Shown here piece by piece: positions 44,991-60,100 of a DNA stretch of 64,000 bases. A program made the translations under genes and the position numbers. Position 1 is the stretch's first letter, and each line of letters starts with the position of its first letter. Origin of the DNA: Scortum barcoo (taxonomy: Eukaryota; Chordata; Actinopteri; Centrarchiformes; Terapontidae); NCBI GenBank assembly GCA_023238725.1, contig CM041534.1, positions 764,501-828,500 of the forward strand. The letters run 5' to 3'. Below the pieces are notes generated by a model. The model was not told the origin of the DNA. It made no database searches and saw nothing but the letters and a program-made list of their open reading frames with translations.

Positions 44991-47900
44991 GTAAGTTTGT
45001 GGTGAATAAATAAAGGTCTGCCAGATGGTAGAGGGAAACGTCATGGATGTAGATGCACATGGAGAGCTGGAGTTGATGTTAATTGGGTGCACATGAGATC
45101 CTTTACCATATGTATTGAATTAATACTGATTGGTTGAACCTAATTAAACCAGATGGCAACAATTTATAATGAGTTAGCTGAACAATGTTAATACACAGGT
45201 GGAGATGTGTGTAAGTAATGAAGTAATTTGCATAATACTCTTTACATCTCACAGACACCTTAGGGTTTACCTTTGAGCAGAGTTAGAGCTTCAAAAGGCC
45301 ACAAATCAGGCTAAAGGATTTGAAATTTACATCCAATCCTATAGTTATTGTGTCAAATGGGGGCTCACATTGTCATATTGTGAACACAGCTAAATGTTGG
45401 AGCATCAAGCAAACATTCATTGATCTCTTTGCCACAGGTCCGCCTCTGCCAAAATCCCAGACTTCAGCTGAAAAACAGTCCACCATACATCCTGGATATC
45501 TTACCTGATGCCTACCAGCACCTGCGGCTTATACTGGGCAAATATGAAGAGAACCAGAGACTCGTACAGCTCAGTGAGAATGAGTACTTTAAAATCTACA
45601 TCGATAGCCTTATGAAGAAATCCAAACGAGCCATCCGGCTCTTCAAAGAGGGAAGAGAGAGGATGTATGAGGACCAGTCACAGGAGAGGTAAGAAACATT
45701 CTTATTTATTTGTTTGCTGAACTTTTTTCACTTTTAAGGAACTTGTAAGATGACAGAGGAGGGTGAGCTCATGGCTTACAGAGGGTAAATGTACTGATCT
45801 ATGCTTTGCCTTTCACTGGAAAACAACTTTTTGGTATTCCTGTGATGCCTCCGGGCCCAATGAGCCAAAGGGAGTTCAATGGACAATCTGACAGTAGTTT
45901 AATATATCACAGTTTGGTTGATGATTTAAGCATTGAATCGTCTTGGTGACAGCAGTTCTATGGGTACGCTCTGTTCACACTCTGTGTACAGATTTCTGTG
46001 GGCTAAGAATTCAGTAGGTACTGCAGGATGCCCTCTATTCATCCGTCATTGCCCCTTTAGAATAGAATAATACAAGAGACAGGACGTGAGTTGTGTGTGG
46101 CATCACTGCACTCATTTTATTCCTCTCTGACAGCCATGGTCACAGAGGCAGAACTATCATAGTATTCCAGGGTTTTCATCAGCATTTTTATTTTGATCTG
46201 TTGCTGATGGAAAATCTGTTTTTGTCAATGATACATTTTATGACAGCTAAACAAAACTACATTTTGTCTGCAGCTCAGCTTTGAACTTGTGTATCACAGA
46301 CAGTGTGAAACAACCTCCCACAGCATAATTTAGATCCACAACTTACCTATTTCTGTCACTTTGAATTTCACAACTTAAATTATGTAGTGATACCAAAAAG
46401 TAAAGATTTACATCAAACAACAAAAAATCCTTTCTATAGCACATTATGTCTTTAATTAAGTTTCAGGTCACTAATCTTAAAAGTCAACTATCTGTCATTT
46501 CAGATATGACAAGACAGTTTATTTCCAAATGATCTTGACTCAACAATGTGCAGTGTTTGACCTTAGCCATGTCACAAAATATTACAGCAGTGCTACTGTG
46601 AGGACAGTGATGATGATGTTGATCCTAAGTGAGAGATTTGCCCATTTCACTTGGGCTACTGAACAACACCTAGCAGTTCTGTCCTCATGGTCCAATTTGC
46701 AAGCTGCAACATATCAAGGCCTGTAACCGTCTGGTATGTCATCTGTACTTACATCAGCTCACTGTGATCGTGATGTGTTAGACAAGAGCCTGACTGACTC
46801 AGGTTATAGAGAGACTGACTCAGATTGCAGAGTGTGGGAGGTGAAGATGTGAAAGAAGTGAAAGAGGGGAGAGTTGGAAGGAGAAGAGAAAGTAGGGGCA
46901 TATTCAGCAGAAAATAAATGTTTCGGCTGTTTTACTTATCTGTGTGTAGCAGCTAATGCTGCTATATGCTGCATTTATGTTTATCTCAGTGTGCATTAGA
47001 AAATGCATTCATGCACAAATGTCACATTGCTGTACTGCTGAGATAGTCAAGTTGTTAACATTGCTGACAGGAAGTTTGCTACTATTGAGTCAGCCAAAAT
47101 ATGAATATATTTTTTTAACCATTTATTTTGGATTTCCACAATAACATTTGCTTTGAGCTTACACAATTTCCTCTTTAACAATGACCTAAATTCATTATGA
47201 TTACCTAGTATTACCTAGTACAGGAGCATGGGGTGTAAGGACAATGAGACAGGATGAATGGGAACTGCTACATAGTAAAACTGTACTGGATGCTGGTAAA
47301 GTACTCTGCAAAAACCCATATCTCTCAAACAAACAGCAAACAAAGTGCATGGCCTCACTATCAACCAGTGTCTCTCTCTTTTTGATATTGCCTCCAGAGA
47401 ACAAAAAAAAACACAAGAAAGCAGATTTTGTTCCTTATTTCCTCATCTATCAAAGAGTTTGAGCCAAAAAATAGGTAATTAAGAGTGTCAAAGACTCCAC
47501 TGCTTGTCAGGAGCTCTCTTATTGTCATGTGCAGAGCAGAGGGAAAATCCCCATGCACTTTACATCCTGTTAGTAAATTTCCTCTCTGGTTGAGCTCTGA
47601 AATATTCACCCAGCACAGTTTGTGATCTATCTGTGTGAATTCATCTCTTAATTCTTTGCCTTTGACAAACTTGAGGTCCATGTTGTTGCCTACATCATTA
47701 ATTGTCTCCTTGCCCCAAGTTCCTGACAGACTGCTTGCGTTTGCGTAATCTACCATGTTGAAAACAAAATCATTAACAGTCTTTACAGAAAACACTACAC
47801 ATTGCTTCTACTTACAGTAAAAGAGGAAATAACATAAATGTTAAGAATTTTTCATAACTGAGTATCAAGGTTTGAGCACTTGATCAGTTATTCAGTGAAT

Positions 47901-50900
47901 AGCTTTGGTTTTTGTTTGGTAGTTACATGATATTTAATGATTTATCCCAAACTACAGCTCACTTCATCTCCCAAAGAAACACTAACCTCTGCCTTTCACA
48001 TTTTAGACCAGTTTGAACAGGCAGCATTACGTGTAGGCATATGTCACGTCTCTTTTTTTTCACGTACATTTAATACAGTATCTTTCATACCTCATATGTC
48101 ATTTGTTGTTAAGAGCTATGCAAGATACCTCAGCTGACCTGAATTATTTTTGACAAACTGTGAGAGAAGGTCAGTTGTTAAAGCATCAATAGGAAAAAGC
48201 TTGTTACCCTGCCTGTTCCTTTTTTAATGAAGTCGAAAACCAGAAAAGAGATCAGCAGTGTCACTGGTGACCACTTTTTACAAATATTACTGAATATTGC
48301 CTTTGATTTCACTAACACCCTATTTTTATTAAAAAAGCTAAAAAGACAGTTGTGTATCCAGACAGTGTTGCATTACAAAGACACATTATTGCATTACAAC
48401 AGTACAAAGCCGATAGGTATGACTGTTCCAGGAATTAATTTCATTATTGGCTATTGTTATTGACTTTATTGTATTGACTTTTATTACATTAGGGTGAGCT
48501 GTTACATTGTGGGTAGGTGTTGCTTGACACTACAAGCGTTGTCTACTAAAGGAGACGGGAAGTCTTTTAGCGGCTTCTCTCATCGTCTCTACTGCTTTGA
48601 CACATGCTTGCAGACATCATACCACTCCTATTCAAGGCTGTGGTGTGGCTAATTTTGGAGGCAGCGTGGTGTCCTAGTGAACAGGAAGGTTGTCCTTCTA
48701 CCAGAGGTCTCATTTCCAAAGTCACTCCTCTGTACGCTTCCTCCCTCTGGAAGTGTAAAACCCCTGAAACCTGACCAGCTCCAGGGGTGGTGTTCTTTGT
48801 TAAGTAAATTATTGTACAAATACTAAAATGTGAAAAGTTGTGGTTTTTAAACAAAGGATATTTTTCTTTCTTGATGCTTCTTTATAAAAAATATTTTACA
48901 TAGAAATATTCTGTTACCATTGTTTAATTTTACTTATTTAAATATGCATGCTGGCAATTGTTAGATGTCAGCCAGGTCAAAAGATAATTCACTTGACATA
49001 GCAGCAGTAAACCTGAAAAAAACAAAATAATGTTGTCAAAGCTACAAGAAAAACAGAAGAAGAGTGCTGTTCTCACTCAGTTCAACCATGTAATACCGGC
49101 AGTATAACAGTGACTCTCTGCTGCGTGTCATGGTGGTCTAATCTCTGGCCTGTTCAGTAATCCTTCCATGATGGTTAATGTCAGACCACAGTGACACTTA
49201 CTAAATTATTAAAGAAAACGGGGTGTGTAAGCCGTGTAAATAGACACAAATTTATAAAGAATATATAATGTATAGGTTGAAGACACATTGTACTGAATTT
49301 AACTGCTACCTCTGTGTAATGGTAAACATCAACCTTTTTATCAGTAACTCTGTAACTCTGTATAAATAATGTTTTACACAATACACAATATCCTCTGAGA
49401 TGCATGAAAGGAACAAATTCTCTTTGAGGAAATAGCTAAGTGATCTCACATCTGGTATCACATCTGTCTCCAGGGACATGGGTACCCATATGTGGTCTGT
49501 TGTGTCTGTGGCAGCCTGTCTAACACTTGTGTGTTTCATATGCTTGATTAACTGCTGTGATCACTCCCAAACCTTTCTTCTGGACTACACCCTGTCTTCA
49601 GCCATCTGATGTTCATATGTCACACCCTACCCCCCAGCCGTTACCCTCTTTTCATTGTCCCAGTACCCATATCTGACCACCTGATCCCCCAGTCCCCCTA
49701 CATCTTTTTTTTTTTTTCACATGCTGAGCAAGACATGGATGTTACAGGAATATTAATTGGGGAATTAAAGGATGGAAGAAAATTGCAAACAGCTGTTCAT
49801 GTAAATGAGTTAATGATTGCACAGGAACAATGCTTACTTTAAATGTTTAATTGTCTTTGACCCTAAAGGTGTATTTGCCACTTAAGCCTGAAAAACGATT
49901 TGTCTTTGTAGCCTCTTGTGAATCAAAATGCATAAGAGCTCTCCATGTGAGTCTGCAGGCTCTTTTATTAAATTAGGCAAATTGGTTTCCTTGATTTTTT
50001 TTTTTAATTAATTAAGTCTTTTCTAGAACAAACCATTGGCACTATAATACCTTGGCAGTGACTTAACTTCTGCTCTCTGCAATAGTAAGTGTGGATCAGT
50101 GTACAAGATGACTTTTGGTTGAGCGTGGGAAAACTTGTCACTTCCCCACTCGGTATACAGTACACTGTGGTCAGTCTGTCATGCATGTTGGCAGTTATTG
50201 TTAAAAACAGCTGATTTAATTTTTTACTCAGCCAAATTAATCTTTTCTGAGATGATAACTCTTCTCAGGAGAGAGATTTGCAACCCTAGCATAAAGTGAC
50301 ATTGACAAACACGAGAGCTGTGGCTCTCATAACTCACTGCTGCAAAGGATCAATTCACTGCATGAGATGTCATTTGCTGAGGCTTAGCTGTAAGACATAA
50401 ATAAGATCTCTGCTTCTGCTCAAGAAATCCCCCTGCCTTTACTTAAGGTTGGATGAACTTGTCTTTTTTTCAGGATTACCCCATGGAAACAAACTTTCAG
50501 TCAGTGAAATATCTTAAAGTACAATCATTATATAATTAAAGCCTAACCACTGAAACGCTTATTTGGTAGTGTGCCTGCCACCTGTGCATAGAGTCAAATG
50601 TTGCACTGTGACAAACAATGCCTTTAATGGGTCTCCACGTTGTGATATTTTATTTGAGGCTATTGCAGGCTGTGAAGATAATTAAGTGGATTTGTGCATA
50701 CAGTATATAGGCTGTATATATGGATAAGTGTCAACCTTTGGTTATTAACAGCAGTGTGACTGCATAAGTTTTTAGCATGTGTGGCCACACTGCCATCTCT
50801 CTCTTTCATGATAGAGCCACAGAGTGCACATCTGAAGTGATTTGCACAGCGGAGCATATTATAGCTGGCCTGACAAGCATGACTTTAGCTGTTTCCTAAA

Positions 50901-51080
50901 GAGATTGTCTCTAAATCAGCTGGATTAAAAGTGCACTTCTTTTGCCAGGAAGCAGAGTGTTGTGAATAAAAGACAATCTGAGTTCCCTCCCTCCTCAATC
51001 CTGACTAACAGCAGTATTTTTGGTTTGAAGAATACATGAAGAAAAGGCCTCAATGACTACATGAATCTTATTGAATATTA

Positions 51081-51121
<41 letters not shown>

Positions 51122-54100
51122 GAAATTAGTGAGAAACAGAACAAGACTAGAGTGAATATAATCTTTTTCAAATGCTTACAATACTGCTCAATGTAAGTAT
51201 TGAGTTTTGTGTGTTTATAATTTTTCAGTTTGGAGGGGAATTATTTTAAATTGAGGCAGCCTTTAAATCTTCCTGATCAGAAGTTGAGTGGGTGCAGACA
51301 GGAAAGTGGTTTAGTCATTTGTTTAAAATTATTCCTCAGAAAACCAATGTGCTTTTGAGGGCAGGAAATGAACACCTAATAATTATAGGATTAACCCCTA
51401 AATTAATTATTTAAAATGAATTCAGGGGTGCAGACAAAATCATTCATATTTTGTTTGTGTTATAAATGTTTTAAGTCTTTTCCTCCTGTTACCAGATGGA
51501 TGCCAGTGATGTGGTTCAGTTACTGAGCTGAAAGGACAGGAAGTGTTTCCTGGTAAATAATCTTGCTACATTTGTGTCTTATACCAAGATCACTTTTCAG
51601 CATTGCTAATCTTGTGAAAAGTTTTCTTTCATTTAATACTCCCTGCATGAATGAAAATATCTTTCTCAAGTCCTTGTTTCATTGTAGTTGTTTTTAGTAG
51701 TCACATATTTATTCTGTACTTTGTAGACAAACTGAGCAGTTGTTTGATCTCTACAAGCACTGTGTATGCTCTTTAATGTGGATTGTACTTTGGTATCAGT
51801 TCTGTAGAATGGTGTACACGTCCTCACATGTCGGTACGTCACAGCAAGCGGTCAGGCTTTGAAGTGATGATGTCACATGTTCCCATGGAAGGCTTTAAAG
51901 GCCTGAGCCTTGCTGAGATGAGTAAGCTTACAGAAAGTAGAACCATCTGGGGAGGAAGTGGAGCTCTGGAGGAGGAAACCAGAGCGCTTCAGTCAGGAAC
52001 CAAGAGGCTCCAAGCGCAGGGGAGGTGTGTGTGTGTGGTAATGGCAGTTGCTAGGCTTACTCACTGCGCTCTGACTAAGGTTTTGTCTCAATCTGCTGAC
52101 ACACATTGCATGGAATGAGGAGTATTCCATGACTTGATCAACCTAAAATCAAATTCTTCACAAACCAGTGACATTTACTTAAACAGTGACCTAACAAAGG
52201 ATTACAAATACAACCTTAATCACCTCTCACTTACACGCACACACACACACAGTACATAATAGAGTTAGACTGATAAATGGTTGCAGATCATTTAAGATTT
52301 TAATCTGGCTGCCTGTGACCTTTCTGAGTGGAGTTTGTACATTCTCTGCAGAGCCTACAGACGGTTTCCTCCCACTGTTCAAACGTATGTAGTCCAGGTG
52401 TATGGCCTGACAGGTTGTATTTGGATGTATTCAATTTAGAAAACAAAAGCGATGACAGTATCAGTCAGCCAGTAATTATTTTTAGCATAAACAGACAACA
52501 TGAACAGGAGACAGGATATTCTTATATTTGTGTTTTTTAAAGATTTATGACTGAGAAACACGCTCTGTTAAATGTTTTAAAGTTGTAAAGTCTTCTTTTG
52601 TGTGCTCTCCGGAGGACAAACTATGTTAAAGGCATATTGTTTCTGAATGACCTCAAATCTAGTTTGGCATTTTCTTTACTGTAATTTCTTGTTACTAATG
52701 AGCTCACAAATGTAGAGATATGATATATATGTACACTGCTCAAAAAAATAAAGAGGAACACTAAAATAACACATCCTAGATCTGAATGAAATGAAATATT
52801 CTTATTAAATACTTGGTTCTTTACATAGTTGAATGTGCTGACAACAAAATCACACAAAAATTATCAATGGAAATCAAATTTATTAACCCATGGAGGTCTG
52901 GATTTGGAGTCACACTCAAAATTAAAGTGGAAAAACACACTACAGGCTGATCCAACTTTGATGTAATGTCCTTAAAACAAGTCAAAATGAGGCTCAGTAG
53001 TGTGTGTGGCCTCCACGTGCCTGTATGACCTCCCTACAACGCCTGGGCATGCTGCCTGATGAGGTGGCGGATGGTCTCCTGAGGGATCTCCTCCCAGACC
53101 TGGACTAAAGCATCCGCCAACTCCTGGACAGTCTGTGGTGCAACGTGGTGGCGTTGGTGGATGGAGAGAGACATGATGTCCCAGATGTGCTCAATTGGAT
53201 TCAGGTCTGGGGAACGGGCGGGCCAGTCCATAGCATCAATGCCTTCGTCTTGCAGGAACTGCTGACACACTCCAGCCACATGAGGTCTAGCATTGTCTTG
53301 CATTAGGAGGAACCCAGGGCCAACCGCACCAGCATATGGTCTCACAAGGGGTCTGAGGATCTCATCTTGGTACCTAATGGCAGTCAGGCTACCTCTGGCG
53401 AGCACATGGAGGGCTGTGCGGCCCCCCAAAGAAATGCCACCCCACACCATTACTGACCCACTGCCAAACCGGTCATGCTGGAGGATGTTGCAGGCAGCAG
53501 AACGTTCTCCACGGCGTCTCCAGACTCTGTCACATCTGTCACATGTGCTCAGTGTGAACCTGCTTTCATCTGTGAAGAGCACAGGGCAGCCAGTGAGGAA
53601 TTTGCCACTCTTGATGTTCTCTCTGGCAAATACCAAACGTCCTGCACGGTGTTGGGCTGTAAGCACACCAACCCACACACCTGTGGACGTCGGGCCCTCA
53701 TACCACCCTCATGGAGTTTGTTTCTGACCGTTTGAGCAGACACATGCACATTTGTGGCCTGCTGGAGGTCATTTTGCAGGGCTCTGGCAGTGCTCCTCCT
53801 CCTGTTCCTCCTTGCTTGCACAAAGGCGGAGGTAGCGTGCGTCCTGCTGCTGGGTTGTTGCCCATCCTACGGCCTCCTCCACGTCTCCTGATGTACTGGC
53901 CTGTCTCCTGTCTCCTGGTAGCGCCTCCATGCTCTGGACACTACGCTGACAGACACAGCAAACCTTCTTGCCACAGCTCGCATTGATGTGCCATCCTGGA
54001 TGAGCTGCACTACCTGAGCCACTTGTGTGGGTTGTAGACTCCGTCTCATGCTACCACTACAGTGAAAGTACCGCCAGCATTTAAAAGTGAACCAAAACAT

Positions 54101-57100
54101 CAGCCAGAAAGCATAGGAACTGAGAAGTGGTCTGTGGTCACCACCTGCAGAACCACTCCTTTTATTGGGGGTGTCTTGCTAATTCTAATTGCCTATAATT
54201 TCCACCTGTTGTCTATTCCATTTGCACAACAGCATGTGAAATTGATTGTCAATCAGTGTTGCTTCCTAAGTGGACAGTTTGATTTCACAGAAGTGTGATT
54301 GACTTGGAGTTACATTGTGTTGTTTAAGTGTTCCCTTTATTTTTTTGAGCAGTGTAGATATGTATGTAAGCAAATATACTACACACAAATAAACACACAC
54401 TAGACAGCATGAAGTTTGAATAAATAAGTCCTCAGCTGTTTTTTTAAAGATGTCAACAGAGACCGCAGATAGTGTGCCTTAAGGCCATTTGACATTGTCG
54501 GAGCCACCACTTCAAAGACACAATCAGCTTTTGTTTTTAGTAGAGCATGGGGGGCAACCAGTAAGCCCTGGTTAGACAACCTTAATGACCTACAACTGAG
54601 GTGAAGATGGAGCAGAGCAGAGATGGTTAGGCGTCTGACCATGCATGGCTCTATATATACAAACAAGAACTATAAAATGAATCCGGAACTTAAAAAGGCC
54701 AATGCGAGTGTTGTCATTTTGCTGGGTCTGGTCAACAGGCTTGTACCAGCGTTCTAGACCATTTGTAGATGATCCAGAGAGAACTTGCTGAGGCTGATGA
54801 AACAGGAATAACAGTAGTCTAACTGGGATGATATAAAAGTGTGAATCTAACTCAAGTTGCAATTGAACAGACCTGAGTTTGTTTCTTAAATGGAAGAAAC
54901 CTGTACAGGTTAATGATCTGATGTGTTGAATGGTGTACAAAATAACACAGAAATTTCAACCGTAAAAAAACAAGTGTTAGCTGTACAGTTCTAAATGGTA
55001 GTCAGACAATTGTGCAAAACAGTCAGTTTGTCCTATCAGGTTTACAAAGACATACAGCTAGATATGGTAAGTGAAACAGTGATAAGAGATACCTTTAAAT
55101 TTGCTAATAATATGATCTAAGAAACGCATATATACTGCAAGTGATAGTGGACCCAAGACAGAACCCTGAGGGACACCCCAGGAAAGAGACGTGTAGGGAC
55201 CAAGAGAGACAGAGAAATAAAAATATCAGCCAATATATCGGGCTTAATAATTTGTCTGTCTAGTTTAAGGTAACCTGTTCAGAGTGTACCTGGCTTCTTG
55301 TCCTATGCAAGTTGGCATAGACTCCACATCCTGCATAAGCAGATTGGAAAATGGATAAATAGATTGTAAACTCTTTAGAACGTCAACAATAAAAAGACAG
55401 CATCCTAATATACACTCTACATCCAAATTGAATGAATAGAAACAGTGATCAGCTTTTAATCAGAGGAAATGTTTTGTACACAACTTTAAGTAACTTAAAA
55501 CCCGGCATATTAAGTTTTAAAGGCTAAGATGACATGACAGCTCACAGTGGCTTCTTCCGGACGGTATGAAAATGCTGGCTAATGCTGAGAGTCTAACTGT
55601 AACCGTCTATTCCCTCCTCTATGTCTCTGCATGAGAGGGAGGAGAGGTCGTCATTCATCTTTTAGACCCTCTAAGTCAGGATGAACTGGCTAAGAAAGAA
55701 AATCTTCATGAACACAAACTCTTATAGTTTTGTATGTTTCCCATTTCTTCACCTTTCTTGCTTTTTATTACTCTTGATTGATGGGCTCAGCTGTTTTTCC
55801 TCTTTGTTTCAAATGAATTTCTTTTAAGATCTCATTTTCTCTCTTCTGACTGTCTCTCTGCTGTAATGGATGTGTTCTGTAGGTCATTTCTGTGGCAAAT
55901 CAAGATCTCATTTTCTCTCTTCTGACTGTCTCTCTGCTGTAATGGATGTGTTCTGTAGGTCATTTCTGTGGCAAATCATTTGCCTGAATAATTGATGCTA
56001 ATAACAGTCCTAAGAAACAATTAAATCAGTAACTCCACTGACAGGCTCTTCTCCTCCCTTTTTTCCTTCATCTTTCTGCTTTGACCTGCATTGTGTTTTC
56101 ACGCAACCTTCTTCCAACTCTCTTCCTCACCCCATTGTCTTATCTTCACTCTCATTGTAGCTGTTTGTTCCTGCAGCCTCCATCCTACTCTTTGGCTTAT
56201 TTAGGGAGGCGGCAGCAGCAGCGTAGGAGATCTGATAGACATCTCATCTGCCTGATAGTCCCTTTGTGAAGCCATTAAAAGTCCCTCATGGCCACTCTGC
56301 TCCCACCATGTCTGCTGTCCGCTACAGACACACCAAGAACAAGGCTGGGCCCTCCTGGCCCTGTTGGTTCAAAACATATAGCTTTTATTTGTACTAAAGG
56401 CCCCTTTACCCCCTGCTATCTTGCCTTCATCCACCAGCTTTGACCTATAACCTCCATACCTCATAGTCATGGCTATCTCCAATCCCAGACTAATCCTAAC
56501 CCCTGGGATTAGCAGGTATATGGTTTTAATCCACCTCTCCCAGAAAGACTCCCTCCCTCATTTGGTCTCACATGTTATCATCTCAAATGTTGCAGTATAT
56601 GATTAAGTCTAGAACTGCGTAAATCTCTACTTTATACACAAGGACCAAATTATGATTACAGGGGAACTTCAGAGGGTCAAAAATGATATATTTTATGTAT
56701 TGTAATGTAAATAATCTTGTTGTTTTCTATGATATATCATAGAGTGTCAGATATTATTTGGACTTCTCTGATCTTTTAGATGGAAATGTACATTTCACGG
56801 TGAACTAGACAAACTACAGCTTGTGACAGAGAATGATATCATTCAGGTGACAGGAAACCAGTGCGACAAAAAATTGGCGGTTGAGCTGCACTTGTGCAGG
56901 TGTGACCACAACAACGGTGTGACACCATAAATACAAGTGTCAGCAAATTTGTGTCATTATTGTATAAATGTCTGGCTGTAAGATTTGATTTTAAGGAGGC
57001 TGAAACACACTTCTTTAGTTAAGTTAAGTCTAAATGCACATAACAGAGCCACTGAAGGAACAGCTATGTGACTATGTGTTAGTGAGCCAACAGTTTCTGG

Positions 57101-60100
57101 CCACCCTATCCCACACATTACAGTACATTAGCCCTAATGAATGGGCTGGCTTTCCTGGGGTGCTTGTCAAATGAGGCACATTACACAACCAGTCTAATGG
57201 CACAGGGCACGACAAGGACATATGAGCCACACTAATAAACCAAACCATGTAGATTATTATTTCAAAGCACTTAAACATACAGTCTTCCCTGCAATTTGCA
57301 TCCAATGAGAGTTAGAAAAATATATTTGTTTCCTCGACTGTGAGCAGTGCAGTCTCATGATGCAGTAAGCCAAGAGAAATACTGATACTATAAATGACTA
57401 CAAATACATCACACAGCCCAGAATGCATCCTGCTTTGCTGTTTGTTTGGGGGTGTTTCAGAGCGGAGCCCTCCTCCACAACAAGGCTGGAAATTGAGTTC
57501 AAATCACAACCATTATGTAAGCATCTGCAGCCTTTTCCCTCTGCATCCCAATGGAGAGTTTTTTGGCTGGTCTTTGCTTGATTAGAGGCCTAATGGTGAC
57601 TGGAGAGCATGAAAGCATGTGCATGAAATTACTGAGACGGGCTTGGCTTTGTCAGCGCCAACACACACACACACACACACACATGCAAACTGTAGAGTAT
57701 GCTACCACCAAGGGACAGAACAATGATTCTCACTTTTCCCACTTTAAACTGTTCTCCTCTTTTTCCTTTATTCTAAATACGACCTTGCAAGTGCAAGACA
57801 TGGAAAACTCTGGATTATTTGACAGTTGAATCCATAGTAATAAATAATATTTCCATAGTATGCAGAGGGTGTATCTGGTGTTTGCTATTGAAGGAATTGG
57901 AGTCAAAGTATTTTCTAGATAGCTTATGCTTCTTGTAGAAACACTCACCAATTAAGTCATATTAGTGCTATGTTTTGTCTACCACATGCAAAGCTGTGCA
58001 TGTGTGGTTAAGGACAGCAGACTAATTCAATCTCAGTGCTGTTTGGGTCAAATTATTTATGACATAACATATGCTGTGTTCTATCTTTAAATACTAATTT
58101 ACTTTCTTTTAGTAAAATAATACAATGCAATCATAATAAAAATTTTGCCTGCCCACTTTTTAACTATCATCTAGATATGTAAAACATTACTGTACAAAGT
58201 ACTTCAATTTAGTACCTTCGCTTAAGTCAGCAATCCAATGTATCCTGAAGACAAAATTACATTCTGATTTCCTGTATGCTGTATGGTCGGCATGTTGCTG
58301 GAATAGAAAGAACAGTCCACTTTTCTCGAATATTAGCAGTTATAAATCATTCCTCATCTTATTGTAATCCTCATGATCTTGTGTCTTTACATTTTTGTTT
58401 CTTTGAAAGAATTTCCTAAAGTTTTAATTACAAATATTAATTGAATATTTAATATCAGGCGAATGACACTAAAGTTTATATGTGTAGGAGGAAGGATCGG
58501 TGACTGACTGTTCAGAAAAAATGAGTCACAGCAGCCCTCATGACAAAAAAACAACTTGTCTTGTGGTTGTGTCCAGGCTTTAATCAAGTGACTAAACCAT
58601 AAAACCATGCAAAGTGTTATTTTTAACAGTTTTAGGACTTTTTTAAATGATAAAATTACTTGATGTAGGTGCTTCATATCTGTCTCAGTGGCTCAGACAG
58701 ACATACAGCAGTGCTTTTGATCATACTTGGGAATGAATGGTCCAGTATTAGATTGATCAGCTCTCCTAATTGTGATTAACTGTATTTAAACTGGCTTATT
58801 TACGCGACTTGTAATTGCTTATTGTTTTAATTTTCTTCTTTGCATGTATGCTTTCTAAGACACTGCACATGGAGCAAGGAATTGGTATCAGGTGCTCTTT
58901 TAACCTGAGACACAGGAAACATACTGGTCCCGCTGAAGATAAGATCTTTCCGCAAAGTCACTGATAATTAACCTTTTTAAAATAAATTATCATGATGAAT
59001 CAGTGTTCTCAAACCAGAAGGAGTAGAACACATTTTATGTGGTCATGGCAATAAATTTACAGCAGCCATCATTACTGGCAGCATTTGCACAAATGTGCAA
59101 AAGTAACTGGCGATGGGTTTGTACATGCTGTGATGTGATGGTGTTTAAATGGCTTAAAGTACACTAGGCTATATAATATTAGGCTATATAATATCACAGG
59201 CAGGGTAACTTCTTTACCCTGCCTGTGACTCTCACCAAGCCTGTAAGTGCCAACCCAAGATGTAAATCTTCACGAGCAGCTCACAAATATATAGTTTTAT
59301 TTGAAAAAAGGCTCAGTAGTTTCCTCAGTCACCCATAGTTTTTAGCAACATGATGGTACTGAAAGAATATTTCACCCAGTGTAACTGTGTGGCTCATTGA
59401 TATTGATATTAGTTTGTAATAGTTTTTAGACAGTGGAGCTCTGTGGTACAGATGAATAAGAGATTTCAGGCTTCAGTACAAACACAGTATTTTTAAGTAA
59501 GATCTGTTCATAGTTGGCTTAGATCTGCACATGGGATACGTCGACAAGAACCAAACAGAATAAAAGCTTTGACATTTTTTCTTCAGCTCATCTTCCATGA
59601 ATTCTGTTTTTTGTTAAATTTAGGGTTAGCAACTGTCTACCAGATTTTAACTATGTATGTATGTTTAAACATGACAGAAATCACACCTCTGCTCTCTTTA
59701 TGCAGAGAGGCCATTCATGAAGTAGTGATGTTACATTACATTACATGTATGTAGCTGACACTTTATCTAAAGCATACAATACAATACAGTAAGTGCATTC
59801 AGCCATGTGGATACAGCCCAAAAATGCAAGAATCATACAGGTTCATCAACTATATCAATAAGATGAACTTCTTCCTAATGCCCCATCTGCTACATTTGGA
59901 AACAAATAAGAGCAGGTGTTTTTATTCATTTTATTTTTTTTCTCAGTCTTTGATGGAAGATGCGCAGAGTTTCTGCTGTCCTGATGTCAATGGGGTGCTT
60001 GCTGATCGTGGAGCCATTACAGCAAAAAGATGTGATTTGTTGAGCAGTCGCTGGGCCCCCATCACAGTCAGGAACTAGCAAACCATTTAGCAGTAGGAGA

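Larger units (their letters stand above)
52734..54354 (-). mobile_element. Tc1/mariner-type DNA transposon, complete ends, decayed transposase
   Basis: The element is 1,621 bases long, flanked by TA on both sides (52732-52733 and 54355-54356), the target duplication of this superfamily. Its ends are inverted: CACTGCTCAAAAAAATAAAG at the left and its complement at the right, with one extra base in the left copy shortly after. The internal transposase runs on the minus strand. It lies in the large cblb intron, in opposite orientation to cblb, beside a LINE relic. Confidence 0.9.

Noticed and set aside
47361..47795. 144-codon minus-strand open frame in the cblb intron
   Set aside because: No recognisable family, no splice context, and a low-complexity end. 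Length alone is not convincing in a 17-kb intron; a protein search would decide.
48560..48780. SINE-like patch around 'ggaggcagcgtggtgtcctag'
   Set aside because: Only a vague resemblance to fish SINE heads; no A/B-box spacing or tail I could confirm.
51783..52118. 111-codon plus-strand open frame in the cblb intron
   Set aside because: Runs into a GT-rich stretch, no known domain, no exon borders that fit cblb phases.
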